A DNA stretch of 64,000 nucleotides from Castellaniella sp041677825 (GCF_041677825.1 NZ_JBAYPG010000020.1:1-64000), one strand, 5' to 3'; positions 32,659 to 43,039 are shown, numbered from the stretch's first letter. A program made the numbers and translations. Notes: generated from the letters alone by a model not told the origin.

Positions 32659-34278
32659 TCAGACAGCCTTGACTTTGACATAGCGCCCGGGAGCGGGCTC
32701 GATGACGGGAAAACTCTTGTTGCCCAGCGTCTTGCGCGCCGCCCGCAATGGGCCGGAATGGGCTTCGAGCCATTGCAGCCAGTCGGGCCACCAGCTGCCC
32801 CCGGCATGCGTACTGCCTTCCAGCCAGCCCTCGGGATCGGGTGGCAGATGCTGTGGACCAGCCGACCAGTACCCGCGCTTGCCGCGTTCGGGCGGGTTGA
32901 CCACACCGGCAATATGGCCCGACTCGCCCAGCACGAAGCGCAATGGCCCCGCGAGCAACTGCGTGGATGCATAGGCCGACGCCCAGGGCACGATGTGATC
33001 ATCGCGCGATGCGTAGATGTAGGCTGGCATGTCGAGCGCCTGCAGGTCCATCGCCACCCCGCAGCTCTCCAACTGCCCGGTGACCAGGCGGTTCTCGAGA
33101 TACATGTTGCGGAAATACCAGGCAAAGAACGGACCCGGCAGGTTGGTGCCATCTGCATTCCAGGACAGCAGGTCGAACGCCCGTGGGGATTCGCCCTTGA
33201 GATAATTGGCTTCGACGTAGTTCCAGACCAGTTCGGACGGCCGCAGGAAAGAAAACGTCGTGGAGAGTTCCGCGGCCGTCATCAGGCCACCCTGCCCCAG
33301 CTGGCGCTCGCGTGCCCGGGCATGGAGTTCATCGACGAAGACATCGAGAATACCCGCATTGCCGAAGTCGAGCAGCGTGGTGAGCAAAGTGAGCGACGCG
33401 ACAGGGTCGCCACCCCGGGCCCTGGCCACGGCCAGGGCGCTGGCCAGCATGGTGCCACCCACGCAGAACCCCAGTACGTTGATCTTGCGCTGGCGGGTGA
33501 TCTTCGACACCACCTGCATGGCCTGCAGCACCCCCTGCTCGAGGTAATCGTCCCAGGTCCGGGTATCGGTACCATCGACGTCGTCTGGACGCGGGTTGCG
33601 CCAGGACACCATGAAGATGTCGAAGCCGGCCTGCAGCGCATGCGCGACGACGGAATTGGCGGGTTGCAGATCGAGTATGTAGTATTTGTTGATGCACGGC
33701 GGCACCATCAGCAACGGGATGCGATGCGTTCTTTCCACCTGGGGGCTGTATTGAATGACCTGCATCAGGGCGTTTTCGTACACCACCCCCCCCGGCGTGA
33801 TCGCCAGATTGACACCGGGCTGAAAGGCGTGTTCGTCTGTCTGGGTGATGCGCCCACGCTGCAGGTCGTGCATGAGGTTCGCCAGCCCCCGCTGCAGGGA
33901 CTCGCCTCGAGTGTCGATCAGGCGCTTCTGCGCATCGGGGTTGGTGGCCAGAAAGTTGGAGGGCGACGCGGCCTCGACCCACTGCATGATGGCAAACTGC
34001 AGGCGTTCGCGCGCGGCATCGTCGAGCCGCGCGGCCTCGGCCATTTCTTTCAGGGCTTCGGCCGTGATGAGATAGGCATGCGCCGTGAACAGCGCCTGCG
34101 GGCTGGCGGCCCAGGCTGCGGATGAAAAACGCCGATCAGCTGGCGGTTTGAGCGTGCCCCGCCGCGCGTCGCGAAGGAGATCCTGCCAGGCCCGCATGAA
34201 GTTCTGCTGGATGGCGGCCCCTTGCCCGGTCATCAGGCCCATGGCCGCCTGCCAAGGAAAAAAGACGGGATTGACCAC
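32659..34278 (-). CDS. phaC: Class I polyhydroxyalkanoate synthase PhaC
   Basis: A 539-residue class I PHA synthase that polymerises hydroxyacyl-CoA. The alpha/beta-hydrolase core shows the lipase-like box GFCVGGT with the nucleophilic Cys, then Asp in SRDDHIVPW and His in GESGHIAGVVN. No ATG fits the N terminus. GTG at 34278 just after AGGGGGG is chosen (family begins near here); an upstream TTG at 34314 is the alternative. It heads phaC-phaB-phaR and has a candidate sigma-70 promoter at 34333-34360. Confidence 0.93.
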   Translation of the reverse strand: MVNPVFFPWQAAMGLMTGQGAAIQQNFMRAWQDLLRDARRGTLKPPADRRFSSAAWAASPQALFTAHAYLITAEALKEMAEAARLDDAARERLQFAIMQWVEAASPSNFLATNPDAQKRLIDTRGESLQRGLANLMHDLQRGRITQTDEHAFQPGVNLAITPGGVVYENALMQVIQYSPQVERTHRIPLLMVPPCINKYYILDLQPANSVVAHALQAGFDIFMVSWRNPRPDDVDGTDTRTWDDYLEQGVLQAMQVVSKITRQRKINVLGFCVGGTMLASALAVARARGGDPVASLTLLTTLLDFGNAGILDVFVDELHARARERQLGQGGLMTAAELSTTFSFLRPSELVWNYVEANYLKGESPRAFDLLSWNADGTNLPGPFFAWYFRNMYLENRLVTGQLESCGVAMDLQALDMPAYIYASRDDHIVPWASAYASTQLLAGPLRFVLGESGHIAGVVNPPERGKRGYWSAGPQHLPPDPEGWLEGSTHAGGSWWPDWLQWLEAHSGPLRAARKTLGNKSFPVIEPAPGRYVKVKAV

Positions 34279-34332
34279 GGACCCCCCTATGCCGAAATAC
34301 ACCCTGCAGCCCAATTGCCGAGGCTGCGTTTC

Positions 34333-34360
34333 ATTGTGCCACGTCGCGCGCAGCCGTCAA
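34333..34360 (-). promoter_or_regulatory. Candidate sigma-70 promoter of phaCBR
   Basis: On the minus strand TTGACG (-35) is followed after 16-17 bp by CACAAT/ACAATG (-10), ending about 55 bp before the phaC start. The rest of the gap to pgeF at 34454 shows nothing else distinct. Confidence 0.5.
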
Positions 34361-34454
34361 TCGGGGTAATTCGCCAGCAGGTACGACTTGACGCGGACAC
34401 GTTACAAGCATACACGAGACCCGCAGAGCCGCGGCACAGGCCCGCCGGGAGACA

Positions 34455-35249
34455 TCACGGATCGAGCCAGGCCACGGTGGCCTGGCGACCTGTGCACGCC
34501 TGCCTACGGTAGGAAAAAAAGCGCTCCGGCAGACCATGCGTGCAGGCGGCGCTGATCTCGATGCCGGCGACGCCCGCGCGCCGCAGGCGACTGCGTGCGA
34601 GGCCAGGCAGATCGGCCAGCCAGCGATCCGTTCCGGTACAGGCGACGAAGTGCCGTGCGTCCTGCGCGGCAAGTGAAAGAAACCGTGCCCGAACCTCAGG
34701 GCCCACCTCGAAGGCATCAGGCCCGATCCCGGGCCCGATCCAGGCGCGCCACCGGCGAGCCTGTGGTTGCCGCGCGCGCATCTCCCGCAGCAGGTTCTCG
34801 AGCACACCGGCAAGCAGACCGCGCCATCCTGCATGTGCCACCCCGAGCACGCCCGCATCCAGATCGGCCAGCACGACTGGAAGACAATCGGCGGTCAGGA
34901 TCGCCAATGGGTGCCGTGGCTGCACGGTGACAGCCGCATCGGCACAGGGCGGCAAGGCAAGAGCCGGCCGGGCCGATGCCCCGGATTGCGCAACGCCGCG
35001 ATCGGCATCATGAACCGTCGTGCCATGCACCTGATCCAGCCACAGCGGTTCGGCCGGCAGACACTGCCGCAACCGGCGCCGGTTTTCGAGCACGGCACTC
35101 TCGGTATCGGACACATGCAACCCCAGATTGAGGCTGTCGAATGGGGTGGCACTGGCGCCGCCACCGCGCCAGGTGGTGAAGTACCGTACGCCGGGCCAGG
35201 GGGCGCCTGTTTCGGCCTGCAGGCCCGCAGCCAGTTCAATCGAGGCCAC
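34455..35249 (-). CDS. pgeF: PgeF/YfiH-type laccase-domain protein (multi-copper polyphenol oxidase family)
   Basis: A 264-residue YfiH-family protein, annotated in related organisms as peptidoglycan editing factor or purine nucleoside phosphorylase. Metal-site residues are visible: His in LDQVHGTTV, Cys in LTADCLPVVL and His in GVAHAGWRGL. GTG at 35249 follows an AGGAGGGGG site; the open frame to 35333 lacks one. It overlaps the end of rluD by 14 bp, the normal pairing in proteobacteria. Confidence 0.92.
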   Translation of the reverse strand: MASIELAAGLQAETGAPWPGVRYFTTWRGGGASATPFDSLNLGLHVSDTESAVLENRRRLRQCLPAEPLWLDQVHGTTVHDADRGVAQSGASARPALALPPCADAAVTVQPRHPLAILTADCLPVVLADLDAGVLGVAHAGWRGLLAGVLENLLREMRARQPQARRWRAWIGPGIGPDAFEVGPEVRARFLSLAAQDARHFVACTGTDRWLADLPGLARSRLRRAGVAGIEISAACTHGLPERFFSYRRQACTGRQATVAWLDP

Positions 35250-36213
35250 GCACCCCCTCCTGCCATTCGATGGCGCGACAGACCTGCTGATAGTCTGTCG
35301 GGGGCAAACGACAGAAGGCCCGCTCATCGCCATGGCCAGGATCGACGAACGTCAATGCGCGGGCATGCAGCATTTGCCGCCGCGCCCCGGCAAGGCATTG
35401 CCCGCCATACAGCACATCCCCCAGCAGCGGGTGTCCCAGGCTGGCCAGATGCACACGAATCTGGTGCGTACGCCCCGTTTCCAGGCGACACTGCACCTGG
35501 CTGACGGCCTGGCCTTGCACCCTACCCTGCGCAAGCGCGCGATAGGCCGTGAGAGCGGGGCGCGGGGCCACCGGGCGCAGTACGCTCATGCGCACCGGAA
35601 CACGGGGATCCCGACCGATCGCGGCGTCTACACGCCCTGTACCAGGCAAATAGCCATGCACCAGGGCACAGTACTCGCGATGTACCGACCGCGCCTGCAG
35701 TTGGCGCACCAGATGAGTCTGGGCTGTTGCGTTGCGCGCCACGACCATCAGGCCGGACGTATCCTTGTCGAGCCGGTGCACGATACCGGCACGCGCCACC
35801 TGGCCCAATTCCGGATAGCGGAACAACAGACCATTGAGCAAAGTGCCGTGCCAGTTTCCAGCCCCAGGATGGGTGACCAGCCCTGGCGGCTTGTCAATGA
35901 CAAGCCAGTCGGGCGACTCGGCCACGACCTCGAAAGCGATGTCTTCAGGCACGTAGGCCTGGTCTTCAGGGGCAGGCCGGGGCCGCACCAGAATGTAATC
36001 ACCTGGCCCCACCCGGGTACGAATCTGCCCGGGCCGGCCATTCACCAGAACGCACCCGGCCTCGATCCAGGCCTGCAGGCGGCTGCGCGAATGCTCGGGA
36101 ATCAGCCGGGCCAGCACCTTGTCGAGCCGCTCTGGAACAACCCCCGCCGGCAATACGAAAGGCAGCGATTCTTCCTCGCGGGGACCTTCAGGATCAGGTT
36201 TCGTGTGCGTCAT
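35236..36213 (-). CDS. rluD: 23S rRNA pseudouridine synthase RluD
   Basis: A 325-residue RluA-family synthase. An N-terminal S4 RNA-binding domain (RLDKVLARLIPEHSRSRLQA) precedes the catalytic domain with HRLDKDTSGLMVVARN, the Asp of which attacks uridine. In E. coli RluD modifies 23S positions 1911, 1915 and 1917. It is divergent from bamD and followed by pgeF, the widespread bamD-rluD-pgeF neighbourhood. Confidence 0.95.
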   Translation of the reverse strand: MTHTKPDPEGPREEESLPFVLPAGVVPERLDKVLARLIPEHSRSRLQAWIEAGCVLVNGRPGQIRTRVGPGDYILVRPRPAPEDQAYVPEDIAFEVVAESPDWLVIDKPPGLVTHPGAGNWHGTLLNGLLFRYPELGQVARAGIVHRLDKDTSGLMVVARNATAQTHLVRQLQARSVHREYCALVHGYLPGTGRVDAAIGRDPRVPVRMSVLRPVAPRPALTAYRALAQGRVQGQAVSQVQCRLETGRTHQIRVHLASLGHPLLGDVLYGGQCLAGARRQMLHARALTFVDPGHGDERAFCRLPPTDYQQVCRAIEWQEGVRGLD

Positions 36214-36268
36214 TGCGACAAATCATATAATCTGCCGACAATGCTAACACCTTGACCAAGGATATCCT

Positions 36269-37108
36269 GTGGCCTTTCAAGCACTGGTTTCGCACCGACC
36301 CCTTTACCGTCTGTCCCGCGTTGCGCTGGTCGGCCTGGCCACCGTGGTGCTGGCGGCGTGCAGTTCGACCACGAGCAACGTCGACCCCACCGCCGGCTGG
36401 GGTGCCGAACGTCTGTACAGCCAGGCTCGTACCGAGATGGCCGGGGCCAACTGGTCCGAAGCCCGCGAGAATCTCGAGGCCCTCGAAGCCCGCTACCCGT
36501 TCGGCGTCTACGCACAGCAGGCCCTGATCGATCAGGCCTGGGTCAACTGGAAAGACGAGGAACCCGAACAGGCCAGGGCGGCGATCGATCGCTTCATGCA
36601 GCAATACCCCAACCATCCGGGTACGGACTACATGCTGTATCTCAAGGGCCTGATCACCTTCACGCCGCCCAGTGCGATACTGTCCAGCTGGACCCAGCAG
36701 GATCCCAGCGAACGCGACCCCAAGGGCCTGCGCGAATCCTACGACGCATTCAACGAACTCCTGCGGCGCTATCCCGACAGCCGCTATGCACCCGATGCGC
36801 GCAAGCGGGTGGCCTGGCTGGTCAATACCATTGCAGCCAACGAAGTTCACGTCGCAACATATTATTACAAGCGTGGTGCATACGTGGCGGCAGCCAATCG
36901 GGCACAAAGCGTGATCACCGATTTCGAGGGCGCGCCAGTCGTCGAAAAAGCCCTGTACCTGATGATGCTCAGCTACGACAGGCTCGAGTTGCCCGAACTG
37001 CGCGATGACGCCAAGCGGGTACTGGATCACAACTTCCCCGACAGCAAGTATTACGCGCAGGGGCTCGATGAACCCGTGAGCTACTGGAATCCGATCAACT
37101 GGTTCTGA
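36269..37108 (+). CDS. bamD: Outer-membrane assembly lipoprotein BamD
   Basis: A 279-residue BamD, lipoprotein partner of BamA in outer-membrane protein insertion. The signal peptide ends in the lipobox LAAC, followed by five TPR units (for example ARENLEALEARYPFGVYAQQ). GTG at 36269 is preceded by AAGGA. The mature protein has the usual length. It is divergent from rluD. Confidence 0.95.
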   Translation: MAFQALVSHRPLYRLSRVALVGLATVVLAACSSTTSNVDPTAGWGAERLYSQARTEMAGANWSEARENLEALEARYPFGVYAQQALIDQAWVNWKDEEPEQARAAIDRFMQQYPNHPGTDYMLYLKGLITFTPPSAILSSWTQQDPSERDPKGLRESYDAFNELLRRYPDSRYAPDARKRVAWLVNTIAANEVHVATYYYKRGAYVAAANRAQSVITDFEGAPVVEKALYLMMLSYDRLELPELRDDAKRVLDHNFPDSKYYAQGLDEPVSYWNPINWF

Positions 37109-37240
37109 AGCCCGGGCAACAGGGCTCCAAGCGCCTGGCCCGACGGGCCCATCAGCCGACCGGCCGGCCCCAGCGCCTGGCCCGCCGGCCCCGTCACTTC
37201 ACGCGACGCGATGGCCACGGCACCCAGCCCGGCGGTGCCG

Positions 37241-39208
37241 TCACTCGGCCAGCGCAGGCGGGTCGCCGAGAAACGCCAGGGCCAGCCCGGCATCCCGGGT
37301 GCGTGCAAACGGCGGCAGCCCCTGCCACAGCAGCCGGCCATACGGTTTGTCGACCAGGCGGCCGTCACCCACCACCAGAACCCCCCAATCCGTCTCTGAG
37401 CGGATCAAGCGCCCGGCCCCCTGCTTCAGCAGCATCGCCGCCTGGGGCAACTGGTGCTCCATGAACGGATTGCCCCCCTGCGCTCGGCAGACCCGCAGGC
37501 GTGCCTCGAGCACAGGGTCGTCGGGTGGTGCAAATGGCAGTTTGTCAATCGCGACCAGCGTGAGCGCTTCCCCGGGCAGGTCGATGCCCTCCCAGAAGCT
37601 TACGCTGCCCACCAGAACCGCATTCCCTGCCGCCCTGAACCGCTCGAGCAGCACGGCGCGCGACGACTCGCCCTGGCGCATCACCAGCCTGCCATCAACG
37701 CCATCCAGCAGGCAATCGGCGACTTCGGCCACGGCCCGCAAGGTCGTGCACAAGACCAGCACACCACCCCGGCTGACACGCATCAATGGCAGCAAGGCAT
37801 GGGCAAATGCCGTGGAGAACCCGGCCGAGCCAGGCGCCGGCAAAGCACGCGGCACATACAGCAAGCCTCTGGCGGCGTAGTCGAACGGCGACAGCCAACT
37901 GGCCACATGTGCGTCGGCCAGCCCCAGCTGGCGCTGGAAATGCTGAAAGTCACCGCGCACTGAAAGCGTGGCCGAGGTAAGTACCCAGGCCTGGCCGTCG
38001 CGCCGAAAGCCCGAGAAAATCCTGGCCACCGACAGGGGCGCGCGTTGCAGGCGCACCGAGTGGGTGCTGCACTCGACCCAGCGCACCGCCGCGTGATCGG
38101 CGGCCTCTGGCATGCCGCGTGCCGGCGTGGCCCAGCGCTGCAGGCGGTCATGCACACCCTCGAGCATACGCAACGCAGCAGCCAGATCGGGATGCCGTTC
38201 CTCTTGCGCCGCCAGTGCCTCGAGGAGCGGGTCCATGGCAGTACAGAGCTGCTGGAAGGCCTCATCGAAGCCCTGAGCCTGCGGAAGCTGCTCGAAAGTG
38301 ACCCGGGCACCGGGCAGCGCCGTCACCGGCGCACAGGCCAGGCGAAAGGCCCGCGCAGCGGCCTCGAGGGCCCCGCACAGGTCACTCCAGCGTACGGCCT
38401 CGCGCGCATGGGCCAGCCCCGCTGCCTCAGCCTGGCGCAGGCCATCGAGTACCTGGTGGACGGATACGCTTTCACCCAGAAAGTGGGTTGCGGTTGCCGG
38501 CAGTTGATGGGCCTCATCGAATACCACCAGGTGGGTCTCGGGCAGCAGGTTGGCCACGCCTTCTTCGCGCAGTGCCAGATCAGACATGAAAAGTGCATGA
38601 TTGACCACCACCACGTCGGCATCCTGTGCCCGACGGCGCGCCTTGTATACGAAACAATCGCGCACGAACGGGCAATCCTGGCCGAGACAGTTCTCGCGGG
38701 TCGACGTCACCCGATTCCAGAGATCGGCCGTTTCTGGCACTGCCGGCAATTCGGCCTTGTCACCTGATTCGGACGTTCGGGCAAACTGCCGGATCGTGCG
38801 CAGCTGCGGAATTTCTTCGCGTGACTTCAGCGCGCCCGGATCCTGCTCGAGACGATCCAGATGATAATGACATACGTAGTTGCTGCGCCCCTTGAGCAAT
38901 GCCACATCCACCGACAGCGCCAGCGCGTGCCGCAAGCGCGGAATATCACGGTGAAACAGCTGATCCTGCAGGGTCCGGGTGCCTGTCGAAATGAGTGTCT
39001 TGCGCCCCGAGAGAAAGGCCGGCACCAGGTAGGCCCAGGTCTTGCCAGTACCCGTGCCCGCTTCGGCAATCAGTACCTCGCCCTCTTGCAGGGCCTGCCA
39101 GATGGCTTGCGCGAGTTCTTGCTGCGCCGTGCGTGGCTGGTAGGCAGGCAGCGCCCGTGCCAGCGAGCCGTCAGGCCCGAACACAGCCTCCAGGGGGTCG
39201 TTGGCCAT
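37241..39208 (-). CDS. DinG/YoaA-family ATP-dependent DNA helicase
   Basis: A 655-residue superfamily 2 helicase of the XPD-like type. Walker A is AEAGTGTGKTWAY, the DEAH box is VFDEAHQL. Four Cys around CLGQDCPFVRDCF and an upstream CHYH stretch likely bind a 4Fe-4S cluster. C-terminal motif VI is QGAGRLIRS. The frame extends to 39388 but the conserved start is MANDPLEAVFG at 39208. Alone on its strand between bamD and tex. YoaA and DinG cannot be told apart with certainty. Confidence 0.9.
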   Translation of the reverse strand: MANDPLEAVFGPDGSLARALPAYQPRTAQQELAQAIWQALQEGEVLIAEAGTGTGKTWAYLVPAFLSGRKTLISTGTRTLQDQLFHRDIPRLRHALALSVDVALLKGRSNYVCHYHLDRLEQDPGALKSREEIPQLRTIRQFARTSESGDKAELPAVPETADLWNRVTSTRENCLGQDCPFVRDCFVYKARRRAQDADVVVVNHALFMSDLALREEGVANLLPETHLVVFDEAHQLPATATHFLGESVSVHQVLDGLRQAEAAGLAHAREAVRWSDLCGALEAAARAFRLACAPVTALPGARVTFEQLPQAQGFDEAFQQLCTAMDPLLEALAAQEERHPDLAAALRMLEGVHDRLQRWATPARGMPEAADHAAVRWVECSTHSVRLQRAPLSVARIFSGFRRDGQAWVLTSATLSVRGDFQHFQRQLGLADAHVASWLSPFDYAARGLLYVPRALPAPGSAGFSTAFAHALLPLMRVSRGGVLVLCTTLRAVAEVADCLLDGVDGRLVMRQGESSRAVLLERFRAAGNAVLVGSVSFWEGIDLPGEALTLVAIDKLPFAPPDDPVLEARLRVCRAQGGNPFMEHQLPQAAMLLKQGAGRLIRSETDWGVLVVGDGRLVDKPYGRLLWQGLPPFARTRDAGLALAFLGDPPALAE

Positions 39209-39329
39209 CTGAATCAGGATCCATACACCGAAACTTGCGATGCGGGCATCATACGCCAAGCGATTGAGGTCTTTCGTCCGACTGTGGCAAAATGCGCCGC
39301 TGGTACTCATTCCCGATGACAGAAATCCA

Positions 39330-41720
39330 TTGACAGCCCCTGCACCGACCACCGATACCCCCCAGGCCATCATTCTGCAGCTTGCCACAGAGCTGGGCGT
39401 ACGCCCAGCGCAGGTTCAGGCCACCATGCAACTGCTCGATTCGGGTGCCACCGTGCCCTTCATCGCACGCTACCGAAAGGAAGCCACCGGGGGGCTGGAT
39501 GACACGGTACTGCGCGCGTTCGAGACCCGCCTGGCCTACCTGCGCGAGCTCGAAGACCGCAGAACGGTCATCCTGCACAGCCTCATCGCCCAGGGCCTCA
39601 TGACTGAAGCCCTGCAGGCCCACATTCTGGCGGCAGACAGCAAGCAGCGGCTGGAAGACCTGTATGCCCCCTACCGCCCCAAACGCCGCACCCGCGGACA
39701 GATCGCCATCGAGGCCGGCCTGCTGCCCCTTGCCGATGAACTTCTTGCGGATATCCGCGCCGATCCCCAGCGTCTGGCGAGCGGGTATCTGAACGCAGAC
39801 CTGGGATATGGCGACGAGAAAAGCGTGCTGAACGGTGCGCGCGATATCCTGGCCGAACGGTTTGCCGAAAATGCAGATCTGATCCAGGGCCTGCGCAGCA
39901 CGCTCGAGCGCCACGGGGTGCTGAACTCGAAAGTGATCGAAGGCAAGGAACGCGAAGGCGCGAAGTTCCGCGACTGGTTCGAATTCACCGAAAGCCTGCA
40001 GCGCATCCCGTCCCACCGCATGCTGGCCCTGCTGCGCGGCCGCCAGCAAGGCATACTCGAGCTGCGCATCAGCCTGGCGCCAGGGCTCGAAGCGCAACAC
40101 CCTCACCCCTGCGTGCGCCTGATTGCCGACACCATGACACCGGGCACCCGTTTCGACAGCCGGGATGATGCCCGTCAACACTGGCTGGGCGAAGTCTGTC
40201 GCTGGGCATGGCGGGTGCGGTTATTGCCCCGTCTCGAAACCGAACGCCTGGGCGTGCTGCGTGAGCAGGCGGAAGCCGAAGCCATCCGGGTGTTCGCAGC
40301 GAATCTCGAAGATCTGCTTCTGGCCGCACCAGCCGGGCCGCACAACATCCTGGGGCTGGACCCCGGCATACGCACCGGCGTCAAGGTGGCCGCCATCGAC
40401 ACCACGGGCAAATTGCTGGACAGCGCCACGATCCATCCATTCGAACCCCGCAGGGATGTCGACGGGAGCCTGCGCGTACTGGCTGAACTCGTCACGCGCC
40501 ACAAGATCACGCTGGTGGCCATAGGCAATGGCACGGCCTCGCGCGAGACCCGAGAACTGGTCAGGCAACTGCAGGCCCGGCATCCATCGCACCCGTTCAA
40601 GGCCGTCGCCGTCTCGGAGGCCGGGGCTTCGGTGTATTCGGCCTCGGCGCAGGCCGCAGAAGAATTTCCCGATCTGGACGTGAGCCTGCGAGGCGCGGTG
40701 TCCATCGCCCGCCGCCTGCAGGATCCATTGGCCGAACTCGTGAAGATCGAGCCCAAGGCCATCGGTGTGGGCCAATACCAGCACGATGTGAACCAGCACG
40801 CGCTGGCGCGCTCGCTGTCGGCTGTGGTCGAAGATTGCGTCAATGCGATCGGGGTGGATGTGAACACGGCATCGCCCCCGCTGCTGGCCCGGGTATCCGG
40901 CCTGAACACCGGTCTCGCACGCCAGATCGTCGACTACCGCGAACGCCATGGCGCATTCCGCAACCGCCAGGCCTTGCGCAAAGTCCCCCGTCTGGGCGAG
41001 CGGACCTTCGAACAGGCGGCTGGCTTTCTGCGCATCCGCGACTCGGACAACCCCCTGGATGCCTCTGCGGTGCACCCTGAAGCCTACCCCGTGGTCGAAC
41101 GGATCCTGCAGCGCCTGGGCCGCCCGCTGAATGCCATCATGGGGCAGGCCGACGTGCTCAAGGGCCTGTCACCCGCCGATTTTGCCGACGAACGGTTTGG
41201 CGTGCCCACCATCAGCGATATTTTCGAAGAGCTGAGAAAACCGGGGCGCGATCCACGGCCCGGGTTCGAAACGGCCCACTTCGATGACGGCGTCCATGAG
41301 ATTCAGGACCTGGTGCCCGGAATGCAACTGCAGGGCGTCGTCAGCAACGTAGCCAATTTCGGGGTATTCGTGGATATCGGCGTGCACCAGGATGGCCTGG
41401 TGCACGTTTCGGCGTTGGCCGACCATTACGTCAAGGACCCGCGTGACGTGGTGCGGGTGGGCCAGACGGTGGATGTCCGCGTCATGGAAGTCGACGTGCC
41501 CCGCAAGCGCATCAGCCTGAGCATGCGCAAGGACAACACCGAAGGCGTCGTCCGGCGCCCCGATGCAGCCCGTGACAAGACGCCGTCTTCGGCTGCCGGT
41601 GCGCCACCCTCATCGCGTGCCCGCAGCCGTCATGCAGGGCAGGCACGCCCTGCCAGCGCCCCGGAGGGGGCCATGGCCCAGGCCTTTGCCCAGGTACGCG
41701 CCAAGGGCCGCCGCCCCTGA
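39330..41720 (+). CDS. tex: Tex-like RNA-binding transcriptional accessory protein
   Basis: A 796-residue Tex protein. It has an N-terminal helical domain (ATELGVRPAQVQATMQLLDS), a YqgF/RNase H-like domain (ILGLDPGIRTGVKVAAID), a helix-hairpin-helix region (VSGLNTGLARQIVDYRERHG), and a C-terminal S1 domain (QLQGVVSNVANFGVFVDIGV). An Arg/Ala-rich tail follows. The start is a TTG at 39330 that fits family length; an ATG at 39240 would add 30 residues but lies close to the helicase start and over a possible promoter. Confidence 0.92.
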   Translation: MTAPAPTTDTPQAIILQLATELGVRPAQVQATMQLLDSGATVPFIARYRKEATGGLDDTVLRAFETRLAYLRELEDRRTVILHSLIAQGLMTEALQAHILAADSKQRLEDLYAPYRPKRRTRGQIAIEAGLLPLADELLADIRADPQRLASGYLNADLGYGDEKSVLNGARDILAERFAENADLIQGLRSTLERHGVLNSKVIEGKEREGAKFRDWFEFTESLQRIPSHRMLALLRGRQQGILELRISLAPGLEAQHPHPCVRLIADTMTPGTRFDSRDDARQHWLGEVCRWAWRVRLLPRLETERLGVLREQAEAEAIRVFAANLEDLLLAAPAGPHNILGLDPGIRTGVKVAAIDTTGKLLDSATIHPFEPRRDVDGSLRVLAELVTRHKITLVAIGNGTASRETRELVRQLQARHPSHPFKAVAVSEAGASVYSASAQAAEEFPDLDVSLRGAVSIARRLQDPLAELVKIEPKAIGVGQYQHDVNQHALARSLSAVVEDCVNAIGVDVNTASPPLLARVSGLNTGLARQIVDYRERHGAFRNRQALRKVPRLGERTFEQAAGFLRIRDSDNPLDASAVHPEAYPVVERILQRLGRPLNAIMGQADVLKGLSPADFADERFGVPTISDIFEELRKPGRDPRPGFETAHFDDGVHEIQDLVPGMQLQGVVSNVANFGVFVDIGVHQDGLVHVSALADHYVKDPRDVVRVGQTVDVRVMEVDVPRKRISLSMRKDNTEGVVRRPDAARDKTPSSAAGAPPSSRARSRHAGQARPASAPEGAMAQAFAQVRAKGRRP

Positions 41721-41758
41721 ACACCCGCAGCACCGCCGTGTGCCCCCTCCCCTGCAGA

Positions 41759-43030
41759 TCAGAGCACACCCTGCCCGCGCAACGCCTGGGCCTGGTCGGC
41801 CGACATGCCGAGCCAGTCGCGCAGGACTTCTTCGGTGTGGGCCCCCAATGCCGGTGGCGGCAGACGATAATCGACCGGCGTATCGGACAGGCGCATGGGA
41901 CTCGCCACCAGCGGCACCCGGCCCGCGCCAGCGTGCGTCATCTCGATCTGCAGGCCACGCGCCCGGACCTGGGCATCGGCAAAGACATCGTGCAGACCGT
42001 TGATGGGCCCGCAAGGCACCGCCCGGGCCTCGAGTGACGCGATCCACTGCGCGGTGCCACGGGTACGGGTGATCTCGCGCAGAATGGGGATGAGCACCTG
42101 CCGGTGCGTGACCCTCGCCTGGTTCGATGCAAAACGGGGATCGCGGGCCAGTTCCGGTTGCCCGGCTTCGATGCAGAAGCGCTCGAACTGGCCGTCATTG
42201 CCGATGGCCAGAATCATGTGGCCGTCGGCCGTCGGGAAATCCTGGTAGGGCACGATGCTGGGATGCGCATTGCCCAGCCGCTGGGGATCCCGGCCGGTCG
42301 CCAGATAGTTCATTGCCTGGTTCGCCAGGCAGGCCACCTGGACATCGAGCAGGGCCACATCCAGGTGCTGGCCGCGCCCGGTCTTTTCGCGGGCCGCGAG
42401 CGCCGCCTGTATGGCATTGGCGGCGTACAGGCCGGTCAGGATGTCGACCAGCGCCACCCCCACCTTCATGGGCCCCCCACCTGCTTCATCGTCAGGCCGT
42501 CCGGTGATGCTCATCAGCCCCCCCAGGCCCTGGATCAGAAAGTCATAGCCGGCACGCTCTGCATACGGCCCCGTCTGCCCAAACCCGGTGATGGAGCAAT
42601 AGACCAGGCGCGGATTGATGGCCGCAAGTGCGTCGTAATCGAGGCCATAGCGCGCCAGCCCGCCGACTTTGAAGTTCTCGACCAGCACGTCGCTTTCTGT
42701 TGCAAGCTGGCGCAGCAGGGCCTGACCGCCCGCGCTGGCCATGTCGATCGTGATGGAACGCTTGTTGCGATTGGTGCACAGGTAGTAGGCCGCAACATCG
42801 GAATCCTGCCCCGCTTCATCAGGCATCCAGGGCGGCCCCCAATGGCGCGTGTCATCACCCGCCCCCGGGCGTTCGACCTTGATCACGTCGGCGCCCAGAT
42901 CGCCCAGTATCTGGGTGGCCCAGGGGCCTGCCAGGACGCGGGACAGGTCCAGCACCCGGATGTGGGACAGGGCCCCCTGCACGCCCGGGCCCTGGCTGGA
43001 TTTCGAGACTGTTTCCTGGGTTGCGGACAT
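41759..43030 (-). CDS. CaiB/BaiF CoA-transferase, probable succinyl-CoA:glutarate CoA-transferase
   Basis: A 423-residue family III CoA-transferase with HIRVLDLSRVLAGPWATQIL and LGADVIKVERPG at the N terminus and the likely catalytic Asp196 in GVALVDILTG. It lies 9 bp after the glutaryl-CoA dehydrogenase gene and is co-transcribed with it, so it probably makes glutaryl-CoA from glutarate using succinyl-CoA, as in the mammalian enzyme SUGCT. It is more distant from the two catabolic-operon copies. Confidence 0.9.
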   Translation of the reverse strand: MSATQETVSKSSQGPGVQGALSHIRVLDLSRVLAGPWATQILGDLGADVIKVERPGAGDDTRHWGPPWMPDEAGQDSDVAAYYLCTNRNKRSITIDMASAGGQALLRQLATESDVLVENFKVGGLARYGLDYDALAAINPRLVYCSITGFGQTGPYAERAGYDFLIQGLGGLMSITGRPDDEAGGGPMKVGVALVDILTGLYAANAIQAALAAREKTGRGQHLDVALLDVQVACLANQAMNYLATGRDPQRLGNAHPSIVPYQDFPTADGHMILAIGNDGQFERFCIEAGQPELARDPRFASNQARVTHRQVLIPILREITRTRGTAQWIASLEARAVPCGPINGLHDVFADAQVRARGLQIEMTHAGAGRVPLVASPMRLSDTPVDYRLPPPALGAHTEEVLRDWLGMSADQAQALRGQGVL

Positions 43031-43039
43031 GTCCCACTC

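Noticed and set aside
31885..34125. 746-codon plus-strand frame
   Set aside because: Antisense to phaB and phaC. His/Gly/Arg-rich composition typical of shadow frames and no ribosome site.
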